A stretch of 64,000 nucleotides of DNA, taken from the NCBI GenBank assembly GCA_045106765.1, contig JBGCFD010000015.1:40208-104207 (forward strand). Direction: 5' to 3'. This DNA comes from CAJQQY01 sp045106765 (GTDB lineage Bacteria; Bacteroidota; Bacteroidia; Chitinophagales; Saprospiraceae). The stretch's first letter is position 1. Each line of letters opens with the position of its first letter. Of this stretch, positions 24,850 through 34,266 are shown piece by piece. A program made the translations under genes and the position numbers. The notes beneath the pieces are model-generated. The model saw only the letters and a list, made by a program, of their open reading frames with translations, was not told the DNA's origin and did no database searches.

Positions 24850-27800
24850 TTAATCAATCATTTCATCTTCCGAATCATCACAATGATAATGTTTAGATTT
24901 TCGACCTCTGGCCGGACGAGTTTTTCCACCACCTTTTTTATCGGCTAGCATTTTTTGAATTAATCGATTTCTTTCTGCTGCAATTTCTTTTCGAATTTCT
25001 ACATCTAATTTTCGATCAAAAAGTTTTAAACCATCAACAAAAGTCATTTCTGCTCGCGCATAAACGGAAAGTGGATTAGCATTCCATAAAACTAAATCTG
25101 CATCTTTTCCCTCTTTGATACTTCCAACTTTATGATCGATATGTAATAACTTCGCAGGATTCAATGTGACAAATTTCCAAGCATCTTCTTCCGAAACACC
25201 TCCGTACATCACCGCTTTGGCAGCTTCTTGGTTCAATCGTCGAGCCATTTCTGCATCATCAGAATTGATTGCTGTCGTCACTCCTTGCTCATGCATCAAT
25301 GCTGCATTATAAGGTATTGCATCGACTACTTCATATTTATATGCCCACCAATCGGAGAAGGTAGAACCACCAGCACCATGCTTTGCCATTTTATCAGCTA
25401 CTTTGTACCCTTCCAAAATGTGCGTAAATGTGTTGACTTTAAAATCCATCTCGTCCGCCACATGCATCAACATATTGATTTCAGATTGCACGTAAGAGTG
25501 GCAAGAGATATGTCTTTTTCCATCCAAAATTTGCACGACTGTTTCCATATCTAAATCTCTTCGAAAGCCTGCTTCTTTTCGTTGACTGGCAATTTTATAT
25601 TCTTTTGCACGAGTAAAATAATCTCGATAAACCTGCTCCACGCCCATTCGAGTATCCGGAAATCTATTGTTAGAACTTGAACGAGATTTTTTTACATTCT
25701 CCCCTAAAGCAAATTTTATAAAACCTGGCGCACCTTCAAATTTCATTTCTTCTGGAGAAAATCCCCACCGCAATTTGATGATCGCAGACTGTCCTCCGAT
25801 TGGATTACACGAACCATGCAATAGTTGCGAAGTCGTCACACCTCCAGCCAATTGTCGATAAATATCAATGTCCTCAGAGTCTACCACATCAGCAATACTT
25901 ACTTCCGCAGTACTCACTTCTGTACATTCATTCACTCCTCTCGAAATCGCAATGTGAGAATGCTCATCAATTACTCCACAAGTTAAATGCATTCCAGTTC
26001 CATCAATTCGCGTTCCGATATCTTTGTTGATATTTTTTCCAATCTCTACTACTTTACCATTCCGAACTAAGACATCTGTATTTTCTAAAATCCCACCTTT
26101 TTCATTCGTCCAAACTGTGGCATTTTTGATCAAATAATTATTTTCTGTTGGTCGCTCTTTGTAACCATGCGCCATAAATGGATAAATTACATCACCCAAT
26201 TTATCATCAGATGCGACTTTGTTTTTTTTGCCTTTCCCTTTTCCCTTGCCTTTCTTTTTCCCTGCTTTTTTGTCTCCATCTTTTTTACCTGGAGCACCTT
26301 CATATTTAGCAGACCAAGAAGTCCAGGTTCCGTCGATCAAAGTTCCTTTCCCTGACCATTCTTTTTTTCCAATCGTTCCGGATAATCGGAATAGGTTGGT
26401 TTCTTTTTTTGTTGGGGAAAAAGTAAGGGTGATTAGATCATTGGAGATTTTAGATTTGACATCAATTTTAGTCGAATCATTTTCTTCTACTTTCATTTTG
26501 TTATTCTCGTCCACCATTAATTTAAAAGTTTGGTTGCCCACTTTCAAACTATACTTTCCTTCCAAATCAGCTTCATCTAATTTTTTCAAAACAAAAGGTT
26601 TTCCTTTCACCCAATTATGATGAATTTTTGATTTCTCTCCAAAAACATTTTCCGATGTGATAATAAAATTAGCCAAACTTCCTGATTTCAAACTTCCAAT
26701 TTGATTAGACATCCCCATCATTTTGGCAGGCGTATGTGTCATTGCTTTTAACGCAGCTTCTTCAGACAAACCATGCTTGATCGCTTTTTTTACACTTTTC
26801 AAAAAGTCAGATTTTTTATCCAAACCATCAGTCGTCAAAGTAAATTCGATTCCTGCATTGGCAATTCGAGATAAATTCGTTGGAGCTAATTCCCAATGTT
26901 TCATTTGTCCAAGGGAAACCAACATTGCGTCGTAAGGATCTTCGACATCAAATGCATCTGGAAATTTCACAGGTAAAATCATCGAACAACCAGTTGCTTT
27001 CAATTCATTTAATCGTTGATACTCATCTCCATTTCCTTTGAGGATATAAGTCTTCCCAAACTCTTTCCCCAACTTCGCGGCACGCAATCCTTCTAATTTT
27101 TCACGCACATCAAAAACAGTTGGCAAGGAATTAATTTCATTCCATGCTTCCAATGAAATATTGAGTTCTTTATTTTTGCCTCCGTTTTTATACCAATTAG
27201 CATCCATATAAGTTTGACGTAACAATGCAATTCCGCCCATCAAAGAACCTGGATAATTTTGAGGAGAGGTTCCTTTTTTGAAAGAAAGCATGTGCGCTGT
27301 TTTTTCTTTCAATATCATTTGATGTTCACTATCTTCTCCGAGAACGACTAGCGTTGCAGTTCCACGACTGATTCCATCTTCTTGATGAGTCATAACTGTT
27401 CCGAAACCTGCACCTCGATATCCCTTGGCTGCTTTTTCATCCGTTGTGAAATTTTCATGCGCTCGGAACTCAGGCTTCAATGCTTGATTCCAACCGTAGG
27501 CTCCTTCTTTTTTAGTATTAAATTGTTGCGCTCGACGAAAATTTCTCTCCGCTCTTTTTGCTTCAGGCAATCCATAACTCGAATACAAATCAATAAAAGA
27601 AGGATAAATAAATTTTCCTTTGAGGTCGACAACAACTGCGCCTGCTGGAATCGGAATTTTTTGTCCAATTGTTTGCACTCGACCATCTTTGATGATCATC
27701 GTTGCATTCTCGACTTTTTCATTATAGGATTTAAAAATAGTAGCGTTGGTAAAGGCATAAAATCCTTCTCGCTCATCGTATACGCCATTACGTTGAAAGG

Positions 27801-27873
27801 TAACTTGTGCTAATAGGTTTTGACCTAAAAAGGTCATCACTAACATCAAGGATAGTAATTTAATTTTTCTCAT
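24850..27873 (-). CDS. Exported double amidohydrolase-domain protein
   Basis: The 1007-residue protein has a signal peptide (1-22) and two amidohydrolase-type halves. The N-terminal half (about 25-415) reads PSFIDLYSSYGLP where HxH is expected and so looks non-catalytic. It is followed by a beta-rich segment and a Lys/Gly-rich linker (about 535-560). The C-terminal half (about 580-980) has the ligands: CGVIDEHSHIAIS, later CHSYVQ, THILEGYK and the Asp of NSDDAEM. It ends GSIKEGKDADLVLWNANPL and a charged tail. It probably hydrolyses a cyclic amide or peptide-like substrate outside the cytoplasm; the substrate is unknown. It is the first gene of the pair. Confidence 0.85.
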   Translation of the reverse strand: MRKIKLLSLMLVMTFLGQNLLAQVTFQRNGVYDEREGFYAFTNATIFKSYNEKVENATMIIKDGRVQTIGQKIPIPAGAVVVDLKGKFIYPSFIDLYSSYGLPEAKRAERNFRRAQQFNTKKEGAYGWNQALKPEFRAHENFTTDEKAAKGYRGAGFGTVMTHQEDGISRGTATLVVLGEDSEHQMILKEKTAHMLSFKKGTSPQNYPGSLMGGIALLRQTYMDANWYKNGGKNKELNISLEAWNEINSLPTVFDVREKLEGLRAAKLGKEFGKTYILKGNGDEYQRLNELKATGCSMILPVKFPDAFDVEDPYDAMLVSLGQMKHWELAPTNLSRIANAGIEFTLTTDGLDKKSDFLKSVKKAIKHGLSEEAALKAMTHTPAKMMGMSNQIGSLKSGSLANFIITSENVFGEKSKIHHNWVKGKPFVLKKLDEADLEGKYSLKVGNQTFKLMVDENNKMKVEENDSTKIDVKSKISNDLITLTFSPTKKETNLFRLSGTIGKKEWSGKGTLIDGTWTSWSAKYEGAPGKKDGDKKAGKKKGKGKGKGKKNKVASDDKLGDVIYPFMAHGYKERPTENNYLIKNATVWTNEKGGILENTDVLVRNGKVVEIGKNINKDIGTRIDGTGMHLTCGVIDEHSHIAISRGVNECTEVSTAEVSIADVVDSEDIDIYRQLAGGVTTSQLLHGSCNPIGGQSAIIKLRWGFSPEEMKFEGAPGFIKFALGENVKKSRSSSNNRFPDTRMGVEQVYRDYFTRAKEYKIASQRKEAGFRRDLDMETVVQILDGKRHISCHSYVQSEINMLMHVADEMDFKVNTFTHILEGYKVADKMAKHGAGGSTFSDWWAYKYEVVDAIPYNAALMHEQGVTTAINSDDAEMARRLNQEAAKAVMYGGVSEEDAWKFVTLNPAKLLHIDHKVGSIKEGKDADLVLWNANPLSVYARAEMTFVDGLKLFDRKLDVEIRKEIAAERNRLIQKMLADKKGGGKTRPARGRKSKHYHCDDSEDEMID

Positions 27874-27955
27874 TCTTAAAGTTGGTTTTAATTGTGTAAT
27901 TAGGGAAAGCGGTTTAAAGTTAAAAAATAAATTTAAGTTTTTATTATTCCTAAAA

Positions 27956-27988
27956 AGGGCTGTTAGCGCTTGGAGCGCTAACAGCCCT
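27956..27988 (-). terminator. Terminator after the SUKH-type gene
   Basis: AGGGCTGTTAGCGCT and AGCGCTAACAGCCCT form a perfect 15-bp stem with a TGG loop, much richer in G+C than its surroundings. Read leftward, TTTTTA follows. It lies 20 bp past the stop codon at 28009. Confidence 0.85.
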
Positions 27989-28008
27989 GAAAAAATTAAT
28001 TCTATTTT

Positions 28009-28785
28009 CTATTGAATATAAGACGCTGCTATTTCTGGGAATCGTTTTTTAAATTCATTCATCCACAGACTGTTTTTAAATCTTTTATCTTGATTTAGAA
28101 TTACTGCCATTGCGAGTAATGGATTTACCTTTTCTCTATCAAGTATTTCAAAAATATCCTTCATATAGTTTTGTTTAAAAGAAGTTTGAAGTGTATTAAT
28201 GACTCTTTCCTGAATCCACATATCATCATCTCTTAAGAATTTTTCTTTTACATATTTATAATCATACTCATCAACAATTTTTAAAATTTTAAATGCTAGT
28301 TCTCTTTTTATCATTGGCTTTGTACAAAATTCAAATTTCATAAAAAGTTGATTCTTAATTTCGCTAAAGTCTTTTTTCAAAAATTGATTTCCCAAAAGAG
28401 GTAATTCTTTTTCTAAGTCATAAAAATCTATTCCATCTTCATTTGAGATATCGATTGCTTTCTTTATTGATTCAAATAAACTCCAAATAGAAATATAGTT
28501 TGGAGATATGTCTGATTCACCTTGTTCAATAAAACAAATCATTCCCTCCAACTCGCCATCTAAATAAATTGCTGCAAAGTCACCATTCTCATTATCAAGA
28601 ATTGGAAATAACTTTTCTTCGATTTCTAGCTTGAGTAAAATAGTTTCAAATTCTAAAATAGTTTCATCATCACAAAGTATCAATCCATAATCCTCATAAG
28701 TATATGATTTAAAAAATGATTTAATTTCAATTGGAATCTTAAAACCAACCTGTTTTTCAATATTATGGAAATCATTTTTTATCAT
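28009..28785 (-). CDS. SMI1/KNR4 (SUKH) family protein
   Basis: The 258 residues open with the SUKH pattern (IEKQVGFKIPIEIKSFFKSY, then DYGLILCDDETILEFETILL and a later stretch GDFAAIYLDGELEGMICFIEQGE). The C-terminal 100 residues are helical and may be HEAT-like. SUKH proteins are often immunity proteins for contact-dependent or polymorphic toxins. No toxin gene is near, so immunity is only a possibility. It starts 14 bp after the rsmG stop and is probably co-transcribed with it. Confidence 0.65.
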   Translation of the reverse strand: MIKNDFHNIEKQVGFKIPIEIKSFFKSYTYEDYGLILCDDETILEFETILLKLEIEEKLFPILDNENGDFAAIYLDGELEGMICFIEQGESDISPNYISIWSLFESIKKAIDISNEDGIDFYDLEKELPLLGNQFLKKDFSEIKNQLFMKFEFCTKPMIKRELAFKILKIVDEYDYKYVKEKFLRDDDMWIQERVINTLQTSFKQNYMKDIFEILDREKVNPLLAMAVILNQDKRFKNSLWMNEFKKRFPEIAASYIQ

Positions 28786-28799
28786 CTCTTAAATTTAAC

Positions 28800-29429
28800 T
28801 TACCCCTGAACATAAATAATAAACTTCTCCTCAAAAAATTCTCCTTCGAAAAAATCCCACACAGAATATTTTTCTACATAATGTCCTTTACCTAAAGTTT
28901 TAATTTCTTTTTTCAAATCGCCACCTTTAAGTGCAAAAATTCCATTCGGCATAAAATGGTGATGATCTTTTTTGTAAAGTCGTTGAGTCCACATCATTAA
29001 TTTATCCAAAGACGCTACCGCACGAGTGACGATAAAATCAAATCTTTGCCCTTTCATTTCTTCAGCACGAGCTTGTTTAGCAACGACATTTTTTAAACCA
29101 AGTGCTTCAGCTACTCCTTGAACAACGGTAATTTTTTTTCGAATACCGTCGATGAGAGTGAAGTTGGTTTCGGGAAAAAGTATGGCTAATGGAATTCCTG
29201 GAAATCCACCGCCTGTTCCTAAATCCAAAATATCTGCACCTGGTTCGAAACGCATTACTTTAGCAATTGCCAAAGAATGCAGCACATGTTTTTCATAAAT
29301 ATTTTCAATGTCTTTTCGAGAAATGACATTGATCTTGGCATTCCACTCTGCATAGAGTTCCCCCAATTGAGAAAGTTGTGCAATTTGTTGATCGGTGAGA
29401 TCGGGAAAGTAGTCTAGAAATTCTTCCAT
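28800..29429 (-). CDS. rsmG: 16S rRNA (guanine527-N7)-methyltransferase
   Basis: This 209-residue methyltransferase (also called GidB) modifies G527 of 16S rRNA using S-adenosylmethionine. The SAM-binding loop ILDLGTGGGFPGIPLAI, followed by NFTLIDGIRKK and FDFIVTRAVASLDKL, is typical, and the length is normal for the family. It is cytoplasmic. It heads a short leftward unit with the SUKH-type gene. Confidence 0.95.
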   Translation of the reverse strand: MEEFLDYFPDLTDQQIAQLSQLGELYAEWNAKINVISRKDIENIYEKHVLHSLAIAKVMRFEPGADILDLGTGGGFPGIPLAILFPETNFTLIDGIRKKITVVQGVAEALGLKNVVAKQARAEEMKGQRFDFIVTRAVASLDKLMMWTQRLYKKDHHHFMPNGIFALKGGDLKKEIKTLGKGHYVEKYSVWDFFEGEFFEEKFIIYVQG

Positions 29430-29528
29430 TTTTTTGAATATTTTTTTTGCAAAAAAACGGATTTTTAGGGAGAGTTTTTAGTTAATGAGGAATTGAAATT
29501 TTAAAAATTAGTAGTTGGAGAGTAATAG

Positions 29529-29598
29529 GTAGTGGTCTGTTTTAGCAGACCTAATTTTTAAAATTATCTAGGTCATCTAAAGCAGACGGCTACGTGTG
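29529..29598. repeat. Foldback copy of the GGTCTGCTAAAGCAGAC repeat family
   Basis: The left half holds GTGGTCTGTTTTAGCAGACC (29532-29551) and the right half holds GGTCATCTAAAGCAGACGGC followed by TACGTG. The halves are inverted, imperfect copies that pair over about 30 bp through GACCTA/TAGGTC. It lies directly after the stop codon (29601) of the leftward gene. Related copies are at 41391-41525 and 42913-42970. Confidence 0.65.
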
Positions 29599-29600
29599 AT

Positions 29601-30287
29601 TCACCACACAGGCTCCCAATATTTTTCTATTCGATAAATCCATTGGCTATTTATCTTCGTATCCTCTGATCCAATAAATGTGGAATAATAAGTAGGTTGA
29701 ATAAAATTTCCTTGAGGATGATAAATTAATTGATGAATCGTAAAATGATGTTTCTCTTCAAAATCAGAAAAATCAGAGGAAGAGATTTTTCCAATTTTAA
29801 AGGTCAGAGTGGAATCTGAACACAGCGAAAAATTTTTAATTCTTTTTTCTTTTAGCATTTGATTTAACACCCGATGATTTTTTTCAGGGTTAATTCTTTT
29901 ACTTTTTTGATTTAATTTTTGATAATTGACACAACCCCTCGTGATGAATTTATCCATGCGAAGACCTTTTAACAATAAATCATAATTGGTCAATATTTCT
30001 TGAGTAGCTAATTCGAACGAATCAAGTTCCTCCATTATTTCTGTTTTTGGAGTGAGTGTTTTCTCGGTGTAAAAATCATTAATATCGTAAGCAAAATAAA
30101 ATTGATAAAATCCGCTGTAGAAAAATAACAATATAATTACAAAAATATGAAGTATCACTTTTAGAATATGTTTCGCCGTTCGAGAGTTAGCTTTAACCAT
30201 TTTTAAGATTAAAAATATTATTCGTAGTGCGAGAATACTGAGAATGACATTCCAAAAAACTGGTCCTAAATTTATAAACAATAACAT
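29601..30287 (-). CDS. Membrane protein of unknown function
   Basis: I start at the ATG at 30287 (MLLFINLGPVFWN), because the upstream ATG at 30323 lies inside the terminator of the preceding gene. The 228 residues include two hydrophobic helices near 7-28 and 43-65, with a periplasm- or cytoplasm-facing C-terminal domain (about 70-228). That domain contains a single Cys in TRGCVNYQ and another in FSLCSDSTLTF. I recognise no family. It follows the sensor kinase gene but is separated from it by a strong terminator. Confidence 0.65.
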   Translation of the reverse strand: MLLFINLGPVFWNVILSILALRIIFLILKMVKANSRTAKHILKVILHIFVIILLFFYSGFYQFYFAYDINDFYTEKTLTPKTEIMEELDSFELATQEILTNYDLLLKGLRMDKFITRGCVNYQKLNQKSKRINPEKNHRVLNQMLKEKRIKNFSLCSDSTLTFKIGKISSSDFSDFEEKHHFTIHQLIYHPQGNFIQPTYYSTFIGSEDTKINSQWIYRIEKYWEPVW

Positions 30288-30312
30288 ACGATTTCTATTT
30301 TTTGCAAAATAG

Positions 30313-30350
30313 AAAAAGGTCAATCCAAACTATGTTGAATTGACCTTTTT
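30313..30350 (-). terminator. Terminator of the two-component operon
   Basis: AAAAAGGTCAAT (30313-30324) and ATTGACCTTTTT (30339-30350) pair fully, with a T-run downstream on the leftward strand. It follows the kinase stop codon by 22 bp. Confidence 0.8.
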
Positions 30351-30372
30351 TGTTTTATTTTTTTAGCAAAAA

Positions 30373-31845
30373 TTACGTTTGCGAATACGCAGGCAACTGA
30401 AACATAAAAGCAGTCCCTTCATTTAATTTACTTTTCACTTCGATCGTAGTGTCGTGCAATTCCAAAATCTTTTGCACGATTGCCAATCCTAAACCTGCTC
30501 CTTTTGCTTTTGTCCCTGTTCGACTTGCTTGTCGATAGCGTTCAAAAATATAAGATTGTTCTTCTTCAGGAATTCCTGAACCGGTGTCTTTTATTTTTAT
30601 TTCAACTTGCTTATCTAATAGTCCCAGATCAATAGTTACCTCTCCTCCTCGTGGAGTATGATTCAAAGCATTGTCCATCAAATTTTGAATAACTCGCTCA
30701 ACCAAACCTACATCAGCAAAAACCAATGGCAGATTTTCCTTTTCCTCTAAGTGAATTTTAATACCTTTTTCTTGTGCTAGTATTTGATATTTCGCAGCCA
30801 CATCTTGCGCTAATTCTGACATAAAGAATGGCTCTTTGTTAGGTTCGACTTGCTTTGCTTCTAATTTTGAATATTCAAAAAGTTGTGCAATTAATTTTTG
30901 CAAACGTCCCAAACTACTCATCGAAGTTTCTAAATATTTTTTCCGATCGGCTGAAGAAATATTATCCTCTTTGATTAAAAGTGTTTCCACATATCCTTGT
31001 ACAATTGCTAAAGGAGTTCGCAAATCATGAGAAACATTGGCAATCAATTCTCTTCGTAAATTTTCCACAGATTTGAGTTCATTGATATTTGCAACAATCG
31101 TATCAGCCATGCTGTTATAGGTGTCTGCCAAAACAGGGAAGTCTCGTCTATCGTTTTTACAAATTCGAGCCTCATAATCTCCTTCTTTAAATCGTTGAAC
31201 TTGTTGAATAATATTTCTCAATCTTCTCGTCAAAAACCAAATTGCTAACAATCCAATTACAAGTGCACCAATCAAAGTCAAGAAAAATAAATTAGTCCCT
31301 AGCTTCAACATATAACTTCCTAAAATTCCTGAGGTCAGTTCTGCTTCTTTGTCACTTTGTAAAATAATATAGACGTAACCTTTTAGTTCATCATTTTCCA
31401 AAATTGGCGCTGCGGAGAAAATTTTGCAAGTCCCTGGATGTCTTGGATCATCACCAATAATAAATGGTTTTTCTTTAGCGTCAATAAAAGTTTTGATAGG
31501 TGTTAAATCTACTTTTTTTAGTTTTACTGTTGCTTTGCTAGGTGCTGCATGGGTCAAAATATTTCCACTAGGATCAAGTAAATATAATTCAGCAATCGGA
31601 TTCATCACCATCGCTGAGTGCATATAATCCATGATCGCAGGTTTATTAATTTTTCCTTCAATCAGAGGTTTCACTTCGGTAGTTGCACTTGTCGCCAAAT
31701 TAGCATGCACCCGTTGCACAGATTCTTGGTAGTAACGATTAGCGATATATCCCGAAATAGAAACATAACCAATCCCAAGCACCACTAAAAGCAAAAGAAG
31801 CGTCGCCGAAATTTTCCAGTAAAGTGTATTATTTGCATTCTTCAT
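30373..31845 (-). CDS. Two-component sensor histidine kinase
   Basis: The 490-residue kinase has two membrane helices (about 10-30 and 178-200) enclosing a periplasmic sensor part. A HAMP-like linker (about 200-255) follows, then HisKA with phospho-accepting His273 (NVSHDLRTPLAIVQGYVE) and an HATPase domain with QNLMDNALNHTPRGG, KDTGSGIPEEEQ and GAGLGLAIVQ. All boxes needed for activity are present. It is transcribed after the response regulator gene (123 bp apart). The stimulus is unknown; the sensor region refers to no recognisable ligand. Confidence 0.92.
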   Translation of the reverse strand: MKNANNTLYWKISATLLLLLVVLGIGYVSISGYIANRYYQESVQRVHANLATSATTEVKPLIEGKINKPAIMDYMHSAMVMNPIAELYLLDPSGNILTHAAPSKATVKLKKVDLTPIKTFIDAKEKPFIIGDDPRHPGTCKIFSAAPILENDELKGYVYIILQSDKEAELTSGILGSYMLKLGTNLFFLTLIGALVIGLLAIWFLTRRLRNIIQQVQRFKEGDYEARICKNDRRDFPVLADTYNSMADTIVANINELKSVENLRRELIANVSHDLRTPLAIVQGYVETLLIKEDNISSADRKKYLETSMSSLGRLQKLIAQLFEYSKLEAKQVEPNKEPFFMSELAQDVAAKYQILAQEKGIKIHLEEKENLPLVFADVGLVERVIQNLMDNALNHTPRGGEVTIDLGLLDKQVEIKIKDTGSGIPEEEQSYIFERYRQASRTGTKAKGAGLGLAIVQKILELHDTTIEVKSKLNEGTAFMFQLPAYSQT

Positions 31846-31968
31846 TTCTTCCTTTTTATAATTAGATTAAGGAGTTTTTTGAATATCGATTTAAGAACAA
31901 GGATTTGAGAATTTCGAAAGAACTAAATAATAAGTTTTGGAGACAAATTTCCTTGTTTGTTATTCCTG

Positions 31969-32676
31969 CTAAATATCTTCATTAAACCGATACCCAATCC
32001 CCCATGATGTCAAAATATAAGTTGGTTTTTGAATGTCAGGTTCAATTTTTCCACGCAATCGATTGATGTGAGAATTCACCGTATGTTCATAACCTTCAAA
32101 ATCATATCCCCAAACTAAATTTAAAATTTGAGTTCGAGAATAACTTTTTCCTGGCTTGGAAGCTAACAAACTCAGCAAGTCAAATTCCTTGGGTGACAAA
32201 TCCATTCGTTGATTTTGAACAGATACTTTTCGTTTGTCCATATCAATCACTAAATCTCCAAAATCCATAATTAATGAATTTTTGCCATCCGTGTTTTTAT
32301 TATTATTTGACATTTCGGTTCGACGAAAAATAGCTTTTACTCGCGCTACAAATTCACGCACACTAAACGGTTTCGTCATATAATCATCTGCGCCAAATTC
32401 TAAACCTAGAATTTTATCAATCTCTTCTGCCTTCGCAGTTAACATCAAAATTGGAGTAACAATATTATTACTTCTCAATTGGCGACAAATTTCTAATCCA
32501 TCTTTTCCTGGCAACATCACATCTAAAATGATTAAATCAAAATCACCTGCCATTGCTTTTTCCAATCCTACATTTCCCTCGTAGGCTTTATCTATAACAC
32601 AATCCATATCTTTTAAATGGATTTCTAACAAGTCCACAATATCTCTGTCGTCTTCTACAACTAGTACTTTTTTCAT
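31969..32676 (-). CDS. OmpR-type response regulator
   Basis: I start at the ATG at 32676 (MKKVLVVEDDRDIVDLL) because it opens the receiver domain directly; the 20 residues ahead of it lack similarity. The 235 residues form a receiver with phospho-acceptor Asp52 (LIILDVMLPGKDG) and Lys in MTKPFS, then a winged-helix DNA-binding domain (about 135-235, with LSPKEFDLLSLLASKPGKSY and TVNSHINRLRGKIE). It regulates transcription when phosphorylated by the kinase encoded just downstream. Targets are unknown. Confidence 0.93.
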   Translation of the reverse strand: MKKVLVVEDDRDIVDLLEIHLKDMDCVIDKAYEGNVGLEKAMAGDFDLIILDVMLPGKDGLEICRQLRSNNIVTPILMLTAKAEEIDKILGLEFGADDYMTKPFSVREFVARVKAIFRRTEMSNNNKNTDGKNSLIMDFGDLVIDMDKRKVSVQNQRMDLSPKEFDLLSLLASKPGKSYSRTQILNLVWGYDFEGYEHTVNSHINRLRGKIEPDIQKPTYILTSWGIGYRFNEDI

Positions 32677-33156
32677 ATTCAATGTTTTGGTTTTGGTTAT
32701 GCCTGACTGTTTATTTACAAATATTTCTACGCTCATGAGATTCCGATATTTTGGATTTTGAGAAAGGGAAAAATTAATATTTTCTTCTCTTACAAATTTA
32801 CATCTTAAATATCACAGAACTATCACGAAAGGTTGGAGTTACCCTCACGGCAATTTACCCACAACTTTCCGTTTTTTTATTTTTTGGAAAAAAACCAATT
32901 CATAGTTGTCAGTCACTTGACAGTTTGAAGGTAATTTTAAAAAAGCATTTTTTTGATTTCATTTCTTAACTAGTTGGTTATCAATATTTTAAAAACACAA
33001 AAAGTATTTAATATCTAACCATTCTTATTTAGTCATACTCTTGTTATTCTTTTGTGATTTTTGAAAGGATTTTCATTCCTAATTTTGCTTTTGTAATTAA
33101 TTCATAATCGAACTAGCTTTTTTTTAAAACCTATTTCAAATCAAAAAAAATAAATC
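32677..33156. other. Intergenic stretch between divergent genes with a small inverted repeat
   Basis: This is 480 bp of AT-rich DNA. The clearest structure is TGTCA-N6-TGACA (32908-32923), the spacing expected of a dimeric regulator site, between the response regulator gene and the duplicated lipoprotein gene. No open frame with protein character is present. Confidence 0.45.
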
Positions 33157-34044
33157 ATGACTTTTAAAAATCTTTTATTTGTAGCTCTTTTAGCAATTAC
33201 CTTTACTGCTTGTAAAGATGACGATGATGATCCACAAACTTCAACAACTGAAGCATTAAACTTAAACCTAACAGGACTTTCTGATCTTGGAAGTGATTAT
33301 GCTTACGAAGGTTGGATTATGGTAGATGGCTCACCAGTTACTACTGGAGTTTTTACAGTAGATGCAAATGGTACGCCTAGCAAAACTTCTTTTGATATTG
33401 ATGCTGCTCAATTAGAAAAATCTACTGCTTTTATTTTAACTATCGAACCTTCACCAGACAATGATCCTGCACCAAGTGATGTTCATATTTTGGCAGGAGA
33501 TTTTAGTGGAACCAATGCAACACTTTCTGTTGACCACGGGGCAGCTTTAGGAAATGATTTTACCGCTGCAACTGGAACTTACATTCTTGCGACTCCAACA
33601 GATGGAATGAATAATAATGAAAAAAGTGGCGTTTGGTTTTTGGATCCAGCTACTGGGCCTGGGCCTGGTTTAGATTTACCTACACTTCCTGCTGGCTGGA
33701 AATATGAAGGTTGGGCTGTAATTAACGAGACTCCTGTTTCTACTGGAACTTTTACAAGCGCATCTGGTGCTGATGATTCAGGTTTGTTTAGTGGTACGAT
33801 GGGAGGACCTGCATATCCAGGAGAAGACTTTGTTCAAAATGCACCTGCGGGATTATCTTTTCCAACTGACTTAGCTGGGACTACTATAGTTATTTCTATC
33901 GAGCCAAGTCCAGATAATAGTGCTGCTCCATTTTTATTAAAACCTTTGGTAGCGCCAGTTGATGCTGCAGCTACTGACCACACTCCTTATACCATGAATA
34001 ATAATGCCGCTGCAACAAATCCAACTGGAACAGCGACAAAATAA
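33157..34044 (+). CDS. Lipoprotein with two copies of an RskA-like/beta domain
   Basis: The 295 residues start with a lipoprotein signal (lipobox TFTAC, Cys19) followed by the acidic stretch KDDDDDP. The mature protein is two related halves (about 37-165 and 170-290). Each has YEGW..V...PV.TG.FT near its start and IEPSPDN..AP near its end. The pattern resembles the extracytoplasmic part of anti-sigma factors such as RskA, but no membrane helix or sigma-binding part is present. It is likely anchored in the outer or inner membrane. It is divergent from the two-component genes, which might control it; this is inference. Confidence 0.75.
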   Translation: MTFKNLLFVALLAITFTACKDDDDDPQTSTTEALNLNLTGLSDLGSDYAYEGWIMVDGSPVTTGVFTVDANGTPSKTSFDIDAAQLEKSTAFILTIEPSPDNDPAPSDVHILAGDFSGTNATLSVDHGAALGNDFTAATGTYILATPTDGMNNNEKSGVWFLDPATGPGPGLDLPTLPAGWKYEGWAVINETPVSTGTFTSASGADDSGLFSGTMGGPAYPGEDFVQNAPAGLSFPTDLAGTTIVISIEPSPDNSAAPFLLKPLVAPVDAAATDHTPYTMNNNAAATNPTGTATK

Positions 34045-34074
34045 TTTCATAAAAAATCCTAATCCGAAAAAATT

Positions 34075-34112
34075 CAGCATAGTTCTCTTTTGAGGATTAT
34101 GCTGTTTTTTTT
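34075..34112 (+). terminator. Terminator of the duplicated lipoprotein gene
   Basis: CAGCATA (34075-34081) pairs with TATGCTG (34098-34104), followed directly by eight T. It lies 30 bp past the stop codon at 34044. Confidence 0.75.
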
Positions 34113-34153
34113 AAATTTCCTCCTCGCTAAAAAGACTAAGCAGGAAATCTAAG

Positions 34154-34200
34154 TTCTAAGACAAAATTATTGAATAGTTATTCAGAATTCTGTCTTAGAA
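34154..34200. repeat. Imperfect foldback hairpin
   Basis: TTCTAAGACA opens the left arm and TGTCTTAGAA closes the right arm. Inside, AATT and GAATA/TATTC continue the pairing with two mismatches and one bulge, giving arms of about 22 bp. It sits between two ordinary terminators. Confidence 0.6.
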
Positions 34201-34209
34201 TTTATGAAC

Positions 34210-34244
34210 AAAAAAAGGGTAACATTTTATGCTACCCTTTTTTT
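34210..34244 (-). terminator. Terminator of the ECF sigma factor operon
   Basis: AAAAAAAGGGTA (34210-34221) pairs with TACCCTTTTTTT (34233-34244), giving T-runs on both strands. It lies 22 bp past the sigma factor stop codon at 34267. Confidence 0.8.
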
Positions 34245-34266
34245 ATTTTATCAAAATGTCAAAGTA

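Noticed and set aside
24850..27873. Several long open frames on the plus strand opposite the double amidohydrolase gene (for example 25228-25554 and 26219-26620)
   Set aside because: They are antisense to a well-supported gene, contain low-complexity or Cys/His-rich shadows of its codons, and lack start signals.
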